Assembly (NCBI GenBank): GCA_943737045.1
Contig: CALSFV010000026.1
Span: forward strand, 124,001-188,000
Length of the DNA stretch: 64,000 nt
Source of the DNA: Parapristionchus giblindavisi
Taxonomy: Eukaryota > Nematoda > Chromadorea > Rhabditida > Diplogasteridae
Direction of reading: 5' to 3'
The notes beneath the pieces were generated by a model, which did not search any database, was not told where the DNA came from, and saw only the letters and a list, made by a program, of their open reading frames with translations. Of the stretch, positions 17,974 to 29,600 are shown piece after piece. The translations under genes were made by a program, and so were the position numbers. Each line of letters starts with the position of its first letter. The first letter of the stretch is position 1.

Positions 17974-18039
17974 CATATAGGTAAAGGTAGAACCCGATTT
18001 TCAAGGCACACGAAATACTGCTGGTGATCACTACTAGGC

Positions 18040-18220
18040 CCGTGATAATTCAAGGTCAATTCAGTCCGGAGGGCCTAATCTTTTCTTCGAACCTATTTTA
18101 CCGTATGATCGGGTACCTACCAATTCCCCCTTTCGGGCGTCTTGGTGAGGCGGAGTCGGTGTCACGACCGAGAATCGAACCCAGGAGAGATGGAATGGAT
18201 TGCAGGTATTGGATTTAACA
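18040..18220 (-). repeat. Possible tRNA-derived SINE relic (B-box only)
   Basis: The minus strand contains GGGTTCGATTCTCGGTC; GGTTCGATTCT (18181-18171) fits a Pol III B box at 10 of 11 positions. The surrounding GC-richer stretch (CACCAAGACGCCCGAAAGGG) differs from its AT-rich neighbours, as a SINE body would. I do not find an A box at the expected distance, nor a tRNA fold, so this is tentative. Confidence 0.3.
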
Positions 18221-18307
18221 TTAACGGTGTTAACGGATTTAACGGGATTCATCCGGTAAATTAATTTTTAACGGAATCCGTCGAACATTTTCCGTTAAAT
18301 CTGTTAA
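18221..18307. repeat. TTAACGG inverted repeats
   Basis: TTAACGGATTTAACGG (18230-18245) pairs with CCGTTAAATCTGTTAA (18292-18307), 15 of 16, around a 46-bp loop. Extra TTAACGG and TTAACGGA copies lie inside and beside the arms. It is a small foldback structure with no coding content. Confidence 0.7.
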
Positions 18308-18554
18308 AAATAGAAGTCATAATCTCTGTTTTACGCTATGCTTATCGACATATCTTCGGGCTAGAAGTTCTCTTAGAAAATGTATCAGGTCTACTAGAAT
18401 AAACAGGAAAAAATCTCTCATTCAGAAACCTTCGCTCTTTCGACATATTCTTATTCAAGCACTCGCATCAAAGATCAAGCTCATTTCGGCTACCTGGGCG
18501 GTAGCGTGATTTGGACAATTACTCATCCGCCTCCCTCTAGTGTGATTTATCCTG

Positions 18555-18620
18555 ACAGAAATGGAGAGTGGGAGAGGGAGAAAGAGAGGGAGAGAGAGAG
18601 AGGAAGAGGTAGAAGCACAT
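18555..18620. repeat. GA-rich purine tract
   Basis: GGAGAGTGGGAGAGGGAGAA, then repeated GAGAGA. It resembles the GA block inside the macrosatellite monomer, but composition alone does not prove homology. Confidence 0.6.
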
Positions 18621-18825
18621 GGAGAGGATTGAAATTTTAGGAAAATAGATAAGAACATTGGTGTGATTTGTATTTATATGCCTTCGATCATGTGGAAATC
18701 TATTGGAAAGAATTTGAAAGTAATGAATTATGGGACGACTGAAACATATTCCATTCATCGTCCTCGAACAACAATAATAGCTCATAAAATATGAAACAGC
18801 TCAATTTGATCCTGTATGTATGCAT

Positions 18826-18905
18826 CAGTGATGTGCATTTTTCGTTTTTCGATTTTTCGATACTTCATTTTTCTTATCATATTTTTCTTTTTTCGCACAT
18901 CCCTG
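18826..18905. mobile_element. 80-bp hAT-like MITE candidate
   Basis: CAGTGATGTGC at the left and GCACATCCCTG at the right form an 11-bp terminal inverted repeat with one mismatch, and the sequence fits the CAGnGnTG ends common in hAT elements. The interior is TTTTTCG-rich. No convincing 8-bp target duplication is seen, so superfamily placement is tentative. Confidence 0.55.
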
Positions 18906-19007
18906 CTCCCATGCCTCTCTCTCTCTCTCCCTTCTTCCCTCTACCTTTCCCTCTAGACCTATAGTATAGACTGTAACTTAGTTCAGTCTGGACCAAATTT
19001 AACACTT
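18906..19007 (-). repeat. Diverged, inverted fragment of the 1,163-bp monomer
   Basis: Read on the minus strand, this segment gives AAGTGTTAAATTTGGTCCAG, ACTGAACTAAGTTACAGTCT, then AGAGGGAAAGGTAGAGGG and a GA tract. This parallels, in the same order, the monomer stretch AAGTGTTAAATTTGATCCAG, ACTGAAGGAAGTTACAGTCT, AGAGGGAGAGGAAGGGAGG. It is about 540 bp left of the array and in opposite orientation. It abuts the hAT-like candidate. Confidence 0.85.
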
Positions 19008-19160
19008 GTTTCAGCCTCAGATATGTGAGAGAGACATGGGAGAACTATCAATTGCGTCTCTCTACAGCCTCTCTCTACAGTCTCTCTACAGTAAGAGGTG
19101 TATTTTTACTCGATCTGATCCAGAACGACAGTTTTCAAAAACATAATTCAGCTAATTTGA

Positions 19161-19225
19161 AACTCTCCACTCTAACAGTACTCTCTCGCTTTCTTTGTCT
19201 GCGAGAGAGTATTGTCAAGGGAGAA
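19161..19225. repeat. Hairpin element, relative of 5741-5804
   Basis: CTCTCCACTCTAACAGTACT, CTCTCGC, a CTTTGTC centre, GCGAGAGAGTATTGTCAAGG and GAGAAG. It has the same nested-inverted design, spacing and centre as the element at 5741-5804, with substitutions in both arms that partly preserve pairing. Confidence 0.6.
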
Positions 19226-19451
19226 GACGCCCAATCAGAAATTCAGTGATGATCTTTGATCTTATGAAAACAAACTGTTTTTTGAACTTTGACGATATAT
19301 GATTTATAAACGTAGATTATACACATAAGCTAAATGATCTTTGATCTTTGATATTTAGCAGCTCACTTCGACCCACATCTGTATTCAACAGATTGACTGT
19401 CCACTTTCTCTGTCTATGAACGATTGCGGCTGTATCAATGAAGCTTCACAA

Positions 19452-19544
19452 ACCTTTGTAATAATAATAATTTATGTATCTTTAACGATAAACAGAGAGA
19501 CGAAGGAGTAGATGAATAAAATAGACAAACGTGACATAACAAGC
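19452..19544 (-). mobile_element. Truncated LINE 3' end abutting the macrosatellite
   Basis: AATAATAATAATTTATGTAT plus CTTTAACGATAAACAGAGAG matches the 3' terminus of the LINE at 15251-15300 (one T/G difference in the conserved core). It is a separate, severely 5'-truncated insertion in the same orientation. Its far end runs directly into the first macrosatellite monomer at 19545. Confidence 0.8.
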
Positions 19545-19640
19545 GAGGAGTGAGAGAGAGACGTGCGCGCGCTCACTCTATCCTCTCTCTCTGTACAACC
19601 ACAGGGGAGAAGCGGTCACGTCGACCTCTCCGCTCTCCCT
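19545..19640. repeat. Monomer module: GA tract, GTGCGCGCGC and hairpins (unit 1 copy)
   Basis: GAGTGAG (19548-19554) pairs with CTCACTC (19572-19578) around an AGAGAGACGTGCGCGCG centre, and a CT tract follows that can pair with the GA tract. GGGGAGAAGCGG near 19604-19615 pairs with CCGCTCTCCC at 19630-19639 with one bulge. The same module occurs once per 1,163 bp throughout. Confidence 0.8.
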
Positions 19641-19785
19641 CATAACTTTTACTGGTGTAAATCATGACTTAAACAACTTATTCCACGCATATGACAGTAG
19701 TTACGCACGTATTCTAGCCATTATAATGAATACAAGGTAAATGGTGACATTTCTCACTAAATGGCCATAATTTGCTTCAAAATGG

Positions 19786-19945
19786 ACCGTTTGAGCTCCG
19801 GAAGCGCGCGTTAGACGCGCCGCAACGTCCGCTATGCAGCGCAGGCAAACGCGCCAATTGAAAGACACTATTTCGAGCGGGAAATGGCCGTTTCTGGGCT
19901 CCTTTTACAGTTACTCGTGACTGGTGGTTGAGGGAGGCCTGGTGA
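19786..19945. repeat. Monomer module: CpG-rich block (unit 1 copy)
   Basis: Within an otherwise AT-rich monomer this part holds GCGCGCGTTAGACGCGCCGC, AACGTCCGC, AGCGCAGG and AACGCGCC. Two similar words, AAAATGGACCGTTTGAGCTC and GAAATGGCCGTTTCTGGGCT, flank it about 100 bp apart. In units 27, 28, 34 and 37 three linked substitutions mark this block. Confidence 0.7.
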
Positions 19946-20052
19946 GTGTGGACATTCCAGTGTGATAGTTAAAACTGATTGAATTCATGATTTTGAACAA
20001 GTTATAAGCACATACGGACTAGTCATAGACGTTTTATAGCCATTTCTATTCA

Positions 20053-20064
20053 TTTTGATCAAAA
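20053..20064. repeat. 12-bp palindrome TTTTGATCAAAA (unit 1 copy)
   Basis: Perfect self-complementary dodecamer, kept in nearly all units; unit 11 has a G-to-A change in it and unit 15 has lost one A. It is followed by a T-rich/A-rich stretch whose homopolymer lengths vary most between units. Confidence 0.85.
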
Positions 20065-20120
20065 GTCAATTTTTTAATTTTTTTAAAATTTCGATGATTT
20101 TTCAGTACTGACTTTTACAA

Positions 20121-20132
20121 TGTGAATTCACA
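20121..20132. repeat. 12-bp palindrome TGTGAATTCACA (unit 1 copy)
   Basis: Perfect self-complementary dodecamer, 57 bp downstream of TTTTGATCAAAA and present in every unit inspected. Such a pair of dyad sites per monomer could bind dimeric proteins, but that is conjecture. Confidence 0.85.
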
Positions 20133-20261
20133 CGTTAAAATGCATGATCGTGTCTCTTGCATATAGTCTTGTAAGTAGGCAAACGAGTGCTCAAAGCGTG
20201 TTGAATCAAATGCATTTACTGTGGCCCATGCACAGATAGCTCTTGACTTGGAATTCACTAA

Positions 20262-20514
20262 TTTAATTTTCTAAATGTTTACGAAATCTGAATCGATAAT
20301 TGAGTATGTTCCATACTGTTGCTTTGTGAAAGGCTATCTCATACCGTTCACTATCCCCATCTTAGACAAAATGCCGAGAAGAGATTTATGATCGCGAATC
20401 CACAGGTACGCCATGGTAGCCAATAAAATATTCAATTTTATAAATGTTTACGAAATCTGAATCGATAATTGAGTATGTTCCATACCGTTGCTTTGTGAAA
20501 TGCTCTCTCATACC
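20262..20514. repeat. Monomer module: internal direct duplication, 84 bp, 169-bp offset
   Basis: About 20262-20345 and 20431-20514 share AAATGTTTACGAAATCTGAA, TCGATAATTGAGTATGTTCC and a GTTGCTTTGTGAAA block, offset by 169 bp. They differ at a few positions (ACTG/ACCG, AAGGCTAT/ATGCTCT). The duplication is present in every unit, so it predates array expansion. Confidence 0.92.
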
Positions 20515-20622
20515 TAAATGTTGAATTTTGTCAAGAAAATGGAAAACATTGGCTACAAATGGTATTTCGATTGGTCCAACGTTGTCTGAGCGCTGTGGTT
20601 GTGTGATTAATGAATTCTCCAT
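20386..20622 (-). other. 78-codon open frame repeated in intact monomers
   Basis: Begins MENSLITQPQRSDNVGPIEI and ends VDSRS. Unit 1 has VPVDSRS where all others have VLVDSRS. Unit 15 has one more substitution (IEIP to IELP). Units 12, 13, 14 and 20 break it by single-base indels that lie in the error-dense block. No signal peptide, domain or family is recognised, and half of it comes from the internal duplication. Homogenisation of the array conserves any frame, so repetition is not evidence of translation. Confidence 0.35.
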
Positions 20623-20653
20623 GCAAAATTACACAAGAAAGTGTTAAATTTGA

Positions 20654-20681
20654 TCCAGACTGAAGGAAGTTACAGTCTGGA
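20654..20681. repeat. Monomer hairpin TCCAGACTG...CAGTCTGGA (unit 1 copy)
   Basis: Nine-bp perfect arms around AAGGAAGTTA, once per unit. This is the part of the monomer that is also found inverted and diverged at 18968-18990, where the pairing is shortened to six bp. Confidence 0.88.
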
Positions 20682-23600
20682 CCATCACTAGTAGAGGGAG
20701 AGGAAGGGAGGAGTGAGAGAGAGACGTGCGCGCGCTCACTCTATCCTCTCTCTCTGTACAACCACAGGGGAGAAGCGGTCACGTCGACCTCTCCGCTCTC
20801 CCTCATAACTTTTACTGGTGTAATTCATGACTTAAACAACTTATTCCACGCATATGACAGTAGTTACGCACGTATTCTAGCCATTATAATGAATACAAGG
20901 TAAATGGTGACATTTCTCACTAAATGGCCATAATTTGCTTCAAAATGGACCGTTTGAGCTCCGGAAGCGCGCGTTAGACGCGCCGCAACGTCCGCTATGC
21001 AGCGCAGGCAAACGCGCCAATTGAAAGACACTATTTCGAGCGGGAAATGGCCGTTTCTGGGCTCCTTTTACAGTTACTCGTGACTGGTGGTTGAGGGAGG
21101 CCTGGTGAGTGTGGACATTCCAGTGTGATAGTTAAAACTGATTGAATTCATGATTTTGAACAAGTTATAAGCACATACGGACTAGTCATAGACGTTTTAT
21201 AGCCATTTCTATTCATTTTGATCAAAAGTCAATTTTTTAATTTTTTTAAAATTTCGATGATTTTTCAGTACTGACTTTTACAATGTGAATTCACACGTTA
21301 AAATGCATGATCGTGTCTCTTGCATATAGTCTTGTAAGTAGGCAAACGAGTGCTCAAAGCGTGTTGAATCAAATGCATTTACTGTGGCCCATGCACAGAT
21401 AGCTCTTGACTTGGAATTCACTAATTTAATTTTCTAAATGTTTACGAAATCTGAATCGATAATTGAGTATGTTCCATACTGTTGCTTTGTGAAAGGCTAT
21501 CTCATACCGTTCACTATCCCCATCTTAGACAAAATGCCGAGAAGAGATTTATGATCGCGAATCCACTAGTACGCCATGGTAGCCAATAAAATATTCAATT
21601 TTATAAATGTTTACGAAATCTGAATCGATAATTGAGTATGTTCCATACCGTTGCTTTGTGAAATGCTCTCTCATACCTAAATGTTGAATTTTGTCAAGAA
21701 AATGGAAAACATTGGCTACAAATGGTATTTCGATTGGTCCAACGTTGTCTGAGCGCTGTGGTTGTGTGATTAATGAATTCTCCATGCAAAATTACACAAG
21801 AAAGTGTTAAATTTGATCCAGACTGAAGGAAGTTACAGTCTGGACCATCACTAGTAGAGGGAGAGGAAGGGAGGAGTGAGAGAGAGACGTGCGCGCGCTC
21901 ACTCTATCCTCTCTCTCTGTACAACCACAGGGGAGAAGCGGTCACGTCGACCTCTCCGCTCTCCCTCATAACTTTTACTGGTGTAAATCATGACTTAAAC
22001 AACTTATTCCACGCATATGACAGTAGTTACGCACGTATTCTAGCCATTATAATGAATACAAGGTAAATGGTGACATTTCTCACTAAATGGCCATAATTTG
22101 CTTCAAAATGGACCGTTTGAGCTCCGGAAGCGCGCGTTAGACGCGCCGCAACGTCCGCTATGCAGCGCAGGCAAACGCGCCAATTGAAAGACACTATTTC
22201 GAGCGGGAAATGGCCGTTTCTGGGCTCCTTTTACAGTTACTCGTGACTGGTGGTTGAGGGAGGCCTGGTGAGTGTGGACATTCCAGTGTGATAGTTAAAA
22301 CTGATTGAATTCATGATTTTGAACAAGTTATAAGCACATACGGACTAGTCATAGACGTTTTATAGCCATTTCTATTCATTTTGATCAAAAGTCAATTTTT
22401 TAATTTTTTTAAAATTTCGATGATTTTTCAGTACTGACTTTTACAATGTGAATTCACACGTTAAAATGCATGATCGTGTCTCTTGCATATAGTCTTGTAA
22501 GTAGGCAAACGAGTGCTCAAAGCGTGTTGAATCAAATGCATTTACTGTGGCCCATGCACAGATAGCTCTTGACTTGGAATTCACTAATTTAATTTTCTAA
22601 ATGTTTACGAAATCTGAATCGATAATTGAGTATGTTCCATACTGTTGCTTTGTGAAAGGCTATCTCATACCGTTCACTATCCCCATCTTAGACAAAATGC
22701 CGAGAAGAGATTTATGATCGCGAATCCACTAGTACGCCATGGTAGCCAATAAAATATTCAATTTTATAAATGTTTACGAAATCTGAATCGATAATTGAGT
22801 ATGTTCCATACCGTTGCTTTGTGAAATGCTCTCTCATACCTAAATGTTGAATTTTGTCAAGAAAATGGAAAACATTGGCTACAAATGGTATTTCGATTGG
22901 TCCAACGTTGTCTGAGCGCTGTGGTTGTGTGATTAATGAATTCTCCATGCAAAATTACACAAGAAAGTGTTAAATTTGATCCAGACTGAAGGAAGTTACA
23001 GTCTGGACCATCACTAGTAGAGGGAGAGGAAGGGAGGAGTGAGAGAGAGACGTGCGCGCGCTCACTCTATCCTCTCTCTCTGTACAACCACAGGGGAGAA
23101 GCGGTCACGTCGACCTCTCCGCTCTCCCTCATAACTTTTACTGGTGTAAATCATGACTTAAACAACTTATTCCACGCATATGACAGTAGTTACGCACGTA
23201 TTCTAGCCATTATAATGAATACAAGGTAAATGGTGACATTTCTCACTAAATGGCCATAATTTGCTTCAAAATGGACCGTTTGAGCTCCGGAAGCGCGCGT
23301 TAGACGCGCCGCAACGTCCGCTATGCAGCGCAGGCAAACGCGCCAATTGAAAGACACTATTTCGAGCGGGAAATGGCCGTTTCTGGGCTCCTTTTACAGT
23401 TACTCGTGACTGGTGGTTGAGGGAGGCCTGGTGAGTGTGGACATTCCAGTGTGATAGTTAAAACTGATTGAATTCATGATTTTGAACAAGTTATAAGCAC
23501 ATACGGACTAGTCATAGACGTTTTATAGCCATTTCTATTCATTTTGATCAAAAGTCAATTTTTTAATTTTTTTTAAATTTCGATGATTTTTCAGTACTGA

Positions 23601-26600
23601 CTTTTACAATGTGAATTCACACGTTAAAATGCATGATCGTGTCTCTTGCATATAGTCTTGTAAGTAGGCAAACGAGTGCTCAAAGCGTGTTGAATCAAAT
23701 GCATTTACTGTGGCCCATGCACAGATAGCTCTTGACTTGGAATTCACTAATTTAATTTTCTAAATGTTTACGAAATCTGAATCGATAATTGAGTATGTTC
23801 CATACTGTTGCTTTGTGAAAGGCTATCTCATACCGTTCACTATCCCCATCTTAGACAAAATGCCGAGAAGAGATTTATGATCGCGAATCCACTAGTACGC
23901 CATGGTAGCCAATAAAATATTCAATTTTATAAATGTTTACGAAATCTGAATCGATAATTGAGTATGTTCCATACCGTTGCTTTGTGAAATGCTCTCTCAT
24001 ACCTAAATGTTGAATTTTGTCAAGAAAATGGAAAACATTGGCTACAAATGGTATTTCGATTGGTCCAACGTTGTCTGAGCGCTGTGGTTGTGTGATTAAT
24101 GAATTCTCCATGCAAAATTACACAAGAAAGTGTTAAATTTGATCCAGACTGAAGGAAGTTACAGTCTGGACCATCACTAGTAGAGGGAGAGGAAGGGAGG
24201 AGTGAGAGAGAGACGTGCGCGCGCTCACTCTATCCTCTCTCTCTGTACAACCACAGGGGAGAAGCGGTCACGTCGACCTCTCCGCTCTCCCTCATAACTT
24301 TTACTGGTGTAAATCATGACTTAAACAACTTATTCCACGCATATGACAGTAGTTACGCACGTATTCTAGCCATTATAATGAATACAAGGTAAATGGTGAC
24401 ATTTCTCACTAAATGGCCATAATTTGCTTCAAAATGGACCGTTTGAGCTCCGGAAGCGCGCGTTAGACGCGCCGCAACGTCCGCTATGCAGCGCAGGCAA
24501 ACGCGCCAATTGAAAGACACTATTTCGAGCGGGAAATGGCCGTTTCTGGGCTCCTTTTACAGTTACTCGTGACTGGTGGTTGAGGGAGGCCTGGTGAGTG
24601 TGGACATTCCAGTGTGATAGTTAAAACTGATTGAATTCATGATTTTGAACAAGTTATAAGCACATACGGACTAGTCATAGACGTTTTATAGCCATTTCTA
24701 TTCATTTTGATCAAAAGTCAATTTTTTAATTTTTTTAAAATTTCGATGATTTTTCAGTACTGACTTTTACAATGTGAATTCACACGTTAAAATGCATGAT
24801 CGTGTCTCTTGCATATAGTCTTGTAAGTAGGCAAACGAGTGCTCAAAGCGTGTTGAATCAAATGCATTTACTGTGGCCCATGCACAGATAGCTCTTGACT
24901 TGGAATTCACTAATTTAATTTTCTAAATGTTTACGAAATCTGAATCGATAATTGAGTATGTTCCATACTGTTGCTTTGTGAAAGGCTATCTCATACCGTT
25001 CACTATCCCCATCTTAGACAAAATGCCGAGAAGAGATTTATGATCGCGAATCCACTAGTACGCCATGGTAGCCAATAAAATATTCAATTTTATAAATGTT
25101 TACGAAATCTGAATCGATAATTGAGTATGTTCCATACCGTTGCTTTGTGAAATGCTCTCTCATACCTAAATGTTGAATTTTGTCAAGAAAATGGAAAACA
25201 TTGGCTACAAATGGTATTTCGATTGGTCCAACGTTGTCTGAGCGCTGTGGTTGTGTGATTAATGAATTCTCCATGCAAAATTACACAAGAAAGTGTTAAA
25301 TTTGATCCAGACTGAAGGAAGTTACAGTCTGGACCATCACTAGTAGAGGGAGAGGAAGGGAGGAGTGAGAGAGAGACGTGCGCGCGCTCACTCTATCCTC
25401 TCTCTCTGTACAACCACAGGGGAGAAGCGGTCACGTCGACCTCTCCGCTCTCCCTCATAACTTTTACTGGTGTAAATCATGACTTAAACAACTTATTCCA
25501 CGCATATGACAGTAGTTACGCACGTATTCTAGCCATTATAATGAATACAAGGTAAATGGTGACATTTCTCACTAAATGGCCATAATTTGCTTCAAAATGG
25601 ACCGTTTGAGCTCCGGAAGCGCGCGTTAGACGCGCCGCAACGTCCGCTATGCAGCGCAGGCAAACGCGCCAATTGAAAGACACTATTTCGAGCGGGAAAT
25701 GGCCGTTTCTGGGCTCCTTTTACAGTTACTCGTGACTGGTGGTTGAGGGAGGCCTGGTGAGTGTGGACATTCCAGTGTGATAGTTAAAACTGATTGAATT
25801 CATGATTTTGAACAAGTTATAAGCACATACGGACTAGTCATAGACGTTTTATAGCCATTTCTATTCATTTTGATCAAAAGTCAATTTTTTAATTTTTTTA
25901 AAATTTCGATGATTTTTCAGTACTGACTTTTACAATGTGAATTCACACGTTAAAATGCATGATCGTGTCTCTTGCATATAGTCTTGTAAGTAGGCAAACG
26001 AGTGCTCAAAGCGTGTTGAATCAAATGCATTTACTGTGGCCCATGCACAGATAGCTCTTGACTTGGAATTCACTAATTTAATTTTCTAAATGTTTACGAA
26101 ATCTGAATCGATAATTGAGTATGTTCCATACTGTTGCTTTGTGAAAGGCTATCTCATACCGTTCACTATCCCCATCTTAGACAAAATGCCGAGAAGAGAT
26201 TTATGATCGCGAATCCACTAGTACGCCATGGTAGCCAATAAAATATTCAATTTTATAAATGTTTACGAAATCTGAATCGATAATTGAGTATGTTCCATAC
26301 CGTTGCTTTGTGAAATGCTCTCTCATACCTAAATGTTGAATTTTGTCAAGAAAATGGAAAACATTGGCTACAAATGGTATTTCGATTGGTCCAACGTTGT
26401 CTGAGCGCTGTGGTTGTGTGATTAATGAATTCTCCATGCAAAATTACACAAGAAAGTGTTAAATTTGATCCAGACTGAAGGAAGTTACAGTCTGGACCAT
26501 CACTAGTAGAGGGAGAGGAAGGGAGGAGTGAGAGAGAGACGTGCGCGCGCTCACTCTATCCTCTCTCTCTGTACAACCACAGGGGAGAAGCGGTCACGTC

Positions 26601-29600
26601 GACCTCTCCGCTCTCCCTCATAACTTTTACTGGTGTAAATCATGACTTAAACAACTTATTCCACGCATATGACAGTAGTTACGCACGTATTCTAGCCATT
26701 ATAATGAATACAAGGTAAATGGTGACATTTCTCACTAAATGGCCATAATTTGCTTCAAAATGGACCGTTTGAGCTCCGGAAGCGCGCGTTAGACGCGCCG
26801 CAACGTCCGCTATGCAGCGCAGGCAAACGCGCCAATTGAAAGACACTATTTCGAGCGGGAAATGGCCGTTTCTGGGCTCCTTTTACAGTTACTCGTGACT
26901 GGTGGTTGAGGGAGGCCTGGTGAGTGTGGACATTCCAGTGTGATAGTTAAAACTGATTGAATTCATGATTTTGAACAAGTTATAAGCACATACGGACTAG
27001 TCATAGACGTTTTATAGCCATTTCTATTCATTTTGATCAAAAGTCAATTTTTTAATTTTTTTAAAATTTCGATGATTTTTCAGTACTGACTTTTACAATG
27101 TGAATTCACACGTTAAAATGCATGATCGTGTCTCTTGCATATAGTCTTGTAAGTAGGCAAACGAGTGCTCAAAGCGTGTTGAATCAAATGCATTTACTGT
27201 GGCCCATGCACAGATAGCTCTTGACTTGGAATTCACTAATTTAATTTTCTAAATGTTTACGAAATCTGAATCGATAATTGAGTATGTTCCATACTGTTGC
27301 TTTGTGAAAGGCTATCTCATACCGTTCACTATCCCCATCTTAGACAAAATGCCGAGAAGAGATTTATGATCGCGAATCCACTAGTACGCCATGGTAGCCA
27401 ATAAAATATTCAATTTTATAAATGTTTACGAAATCTGAATCGATAATTGAGTATGTTCCATACCGTTGCTTTGTGAAATGCTCTCTCATACCTAAATGTT
27501 GAATTTTGTCAAGAAAATGGAAAACATTGGCTACAAATGGTATTTCGATTGGTCCAACGTTGTCTGAGCGCTGTGGTTGTGTGATTAATGAATTCTCCAT
27601 GCAAAATTACACAAGAAAGTGTTAAATTTGATCCAGACTGAAGGAAGTTACAGTCTGGACCATCACTAGTAGAGGGAGAGGAAGGGAGGAGTGAGAGAGA
27701 GACGTGCGCGCGCTCACTCTATCCTCTCTCTCTGTACAACCACAGGGGAGAAGCGGTCACGTCGACCTCTCCGCTCTCCCTCATAACTTTTACTGGTGTA
27801 AATCATGACTTAAACAACTTATTCCACGCATATGACAGTAGTTACGCACGTATTCTAGCCATTATAATGAATACAAGGTAAATGGTGACATTTCTCACTA
27901 AATGGCCATAATTTGCTTCAAAATGGACCGTTTGAGCTCCGGAAGCGCGCGTTAGACGCGCCGCAACGTCCGCTATGCAGCGCAGGCAAACGCGCCAATT
28001 GAAAGACACTATTTCGAGCGGGAAATGGCCGTTTCTGGGCTCCTTTTACAGTTACTCGTGACTGGTGGTTGAGGGAGGCCTGGTGAGTGTGGACATTCCA
28101 GTGTGATAGTTAAAACTGATTGAATTCATGATTTTGAACAAGTTATAAGCACATACGGACTAGTCATAGACGTTTTATAGCCATTTCTATTCATTTTGAT
28201 CAAAAGTCAATTTTTTAATTTTTTTAAAATTTCGATGATTTTTCAGTACTGACTTTTACAATGTGAATTCACACGTTAAAATGCATGATCGTGTCTCTTG
28301 CATATAGTCTTGTAAGTAGGCAAACGAGTGCTCAAAGCGTGTTGAATCAAATGCATTTACTGTGGCCCATGCACAGATAGCTCTTGACTTGGAATTCACT
28401 AATTTAATTTTCTAAATGTTTACGAAATCTGAATCGATAATTGAGTATGTTCCATACTGTTGCTTTGTGAAAGGCTATCTCATACCGTTCACTATCCCCA
28501 TCTTAGACAAAATGCCGAGAAGAGATTTATGATCGCGAATCCACTAGTACGCCATGGTAGCCAATAAAATATTCAATTTTATAAATGTTTACGAAATCTG
28601 AATCGATAATTGAGTATGTTCCATACCGTTGCTTTGTGAAATGCTCTCTCATACCTAAATGTTGAATTTTGTCAAGAAAATGGAAAACATTGGCTACAAA
28701 TGGTATTTCGATTGGTCCAACGTTGTCTGAGCGCTGTGGTTGTGTGATTAATGAATTCTCCATGCAAAATTACACAAGAAAGTGTTAAATTTGATCCAGA
28801 CTGAAGGAAGTTACAGTCTGGACCATCACTAGTAGAGGGAGAGGAAGGGAGGAGTGAGAGAGAGACGTGCGCGCGCTCACTCTATCCTCTCTCTCTGTAC
28901 AACCACAGGGGAGAAGCGGTCACGTCGACCTCTCCGCTCTCCCTCATAACTTTTACTGGTGTAATTCATGACTTAAACAACTTATTCCACGCATATGACA
29001 GTAGTTACGCACGTATTCTAGCCATTATAATGAATACAAGGTAAATGGTGACATTTCTCACTAAATGGCCATAATTTGCTTCAAAATGGACCGTTTGAGC
29101 TCCGGAAGCGCGCGTTAGACGCGCCGCAACGTCCGCTATGCAGCGCAGGCAAACGCGCCAATTGAAAGACACTATTTCGAGCGGGAAATGGCCGTTTCTG
29201 GGCTCCTTTTACAGTTACTCGTGACTGGTGGTTGAGGGAGGCCTGGTGAGTGTGGACATTCCAGTGTGATAGTTAAAACTGATTGAATTCATGATTTTGA
29301 ACAAGTTATAAGCACATACGGACTAGTCATAGACGTTTTATAGCCATTTCTATTCATTTTGATCAAAAGTCAATTTTTTAATTTTTTTAAAATTTCGATG
29401 ATTTTTCAGTACTGACTTTTACAATGTGAATTCACACGTTAAAATGCATGATCGTGTCTCTTGCATATAGTCTTGTAAGTAGGCAAACGAGTGCTCAAAG
29501 CGTGTTGAATCAAATGCATTTACTGTGGCCCATGCACAGATAGCTCTTGACTTGGAATTCACTAATTTAATTTTATAAATGTTTACGAAATCTGAATCGA

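Noticed and set aside
18171..18181. tRNA gene
   Set aside because: A B-box-like GGTTCGATTCT is present, but no A box at the right distance and no cloverleaf can be drawn.
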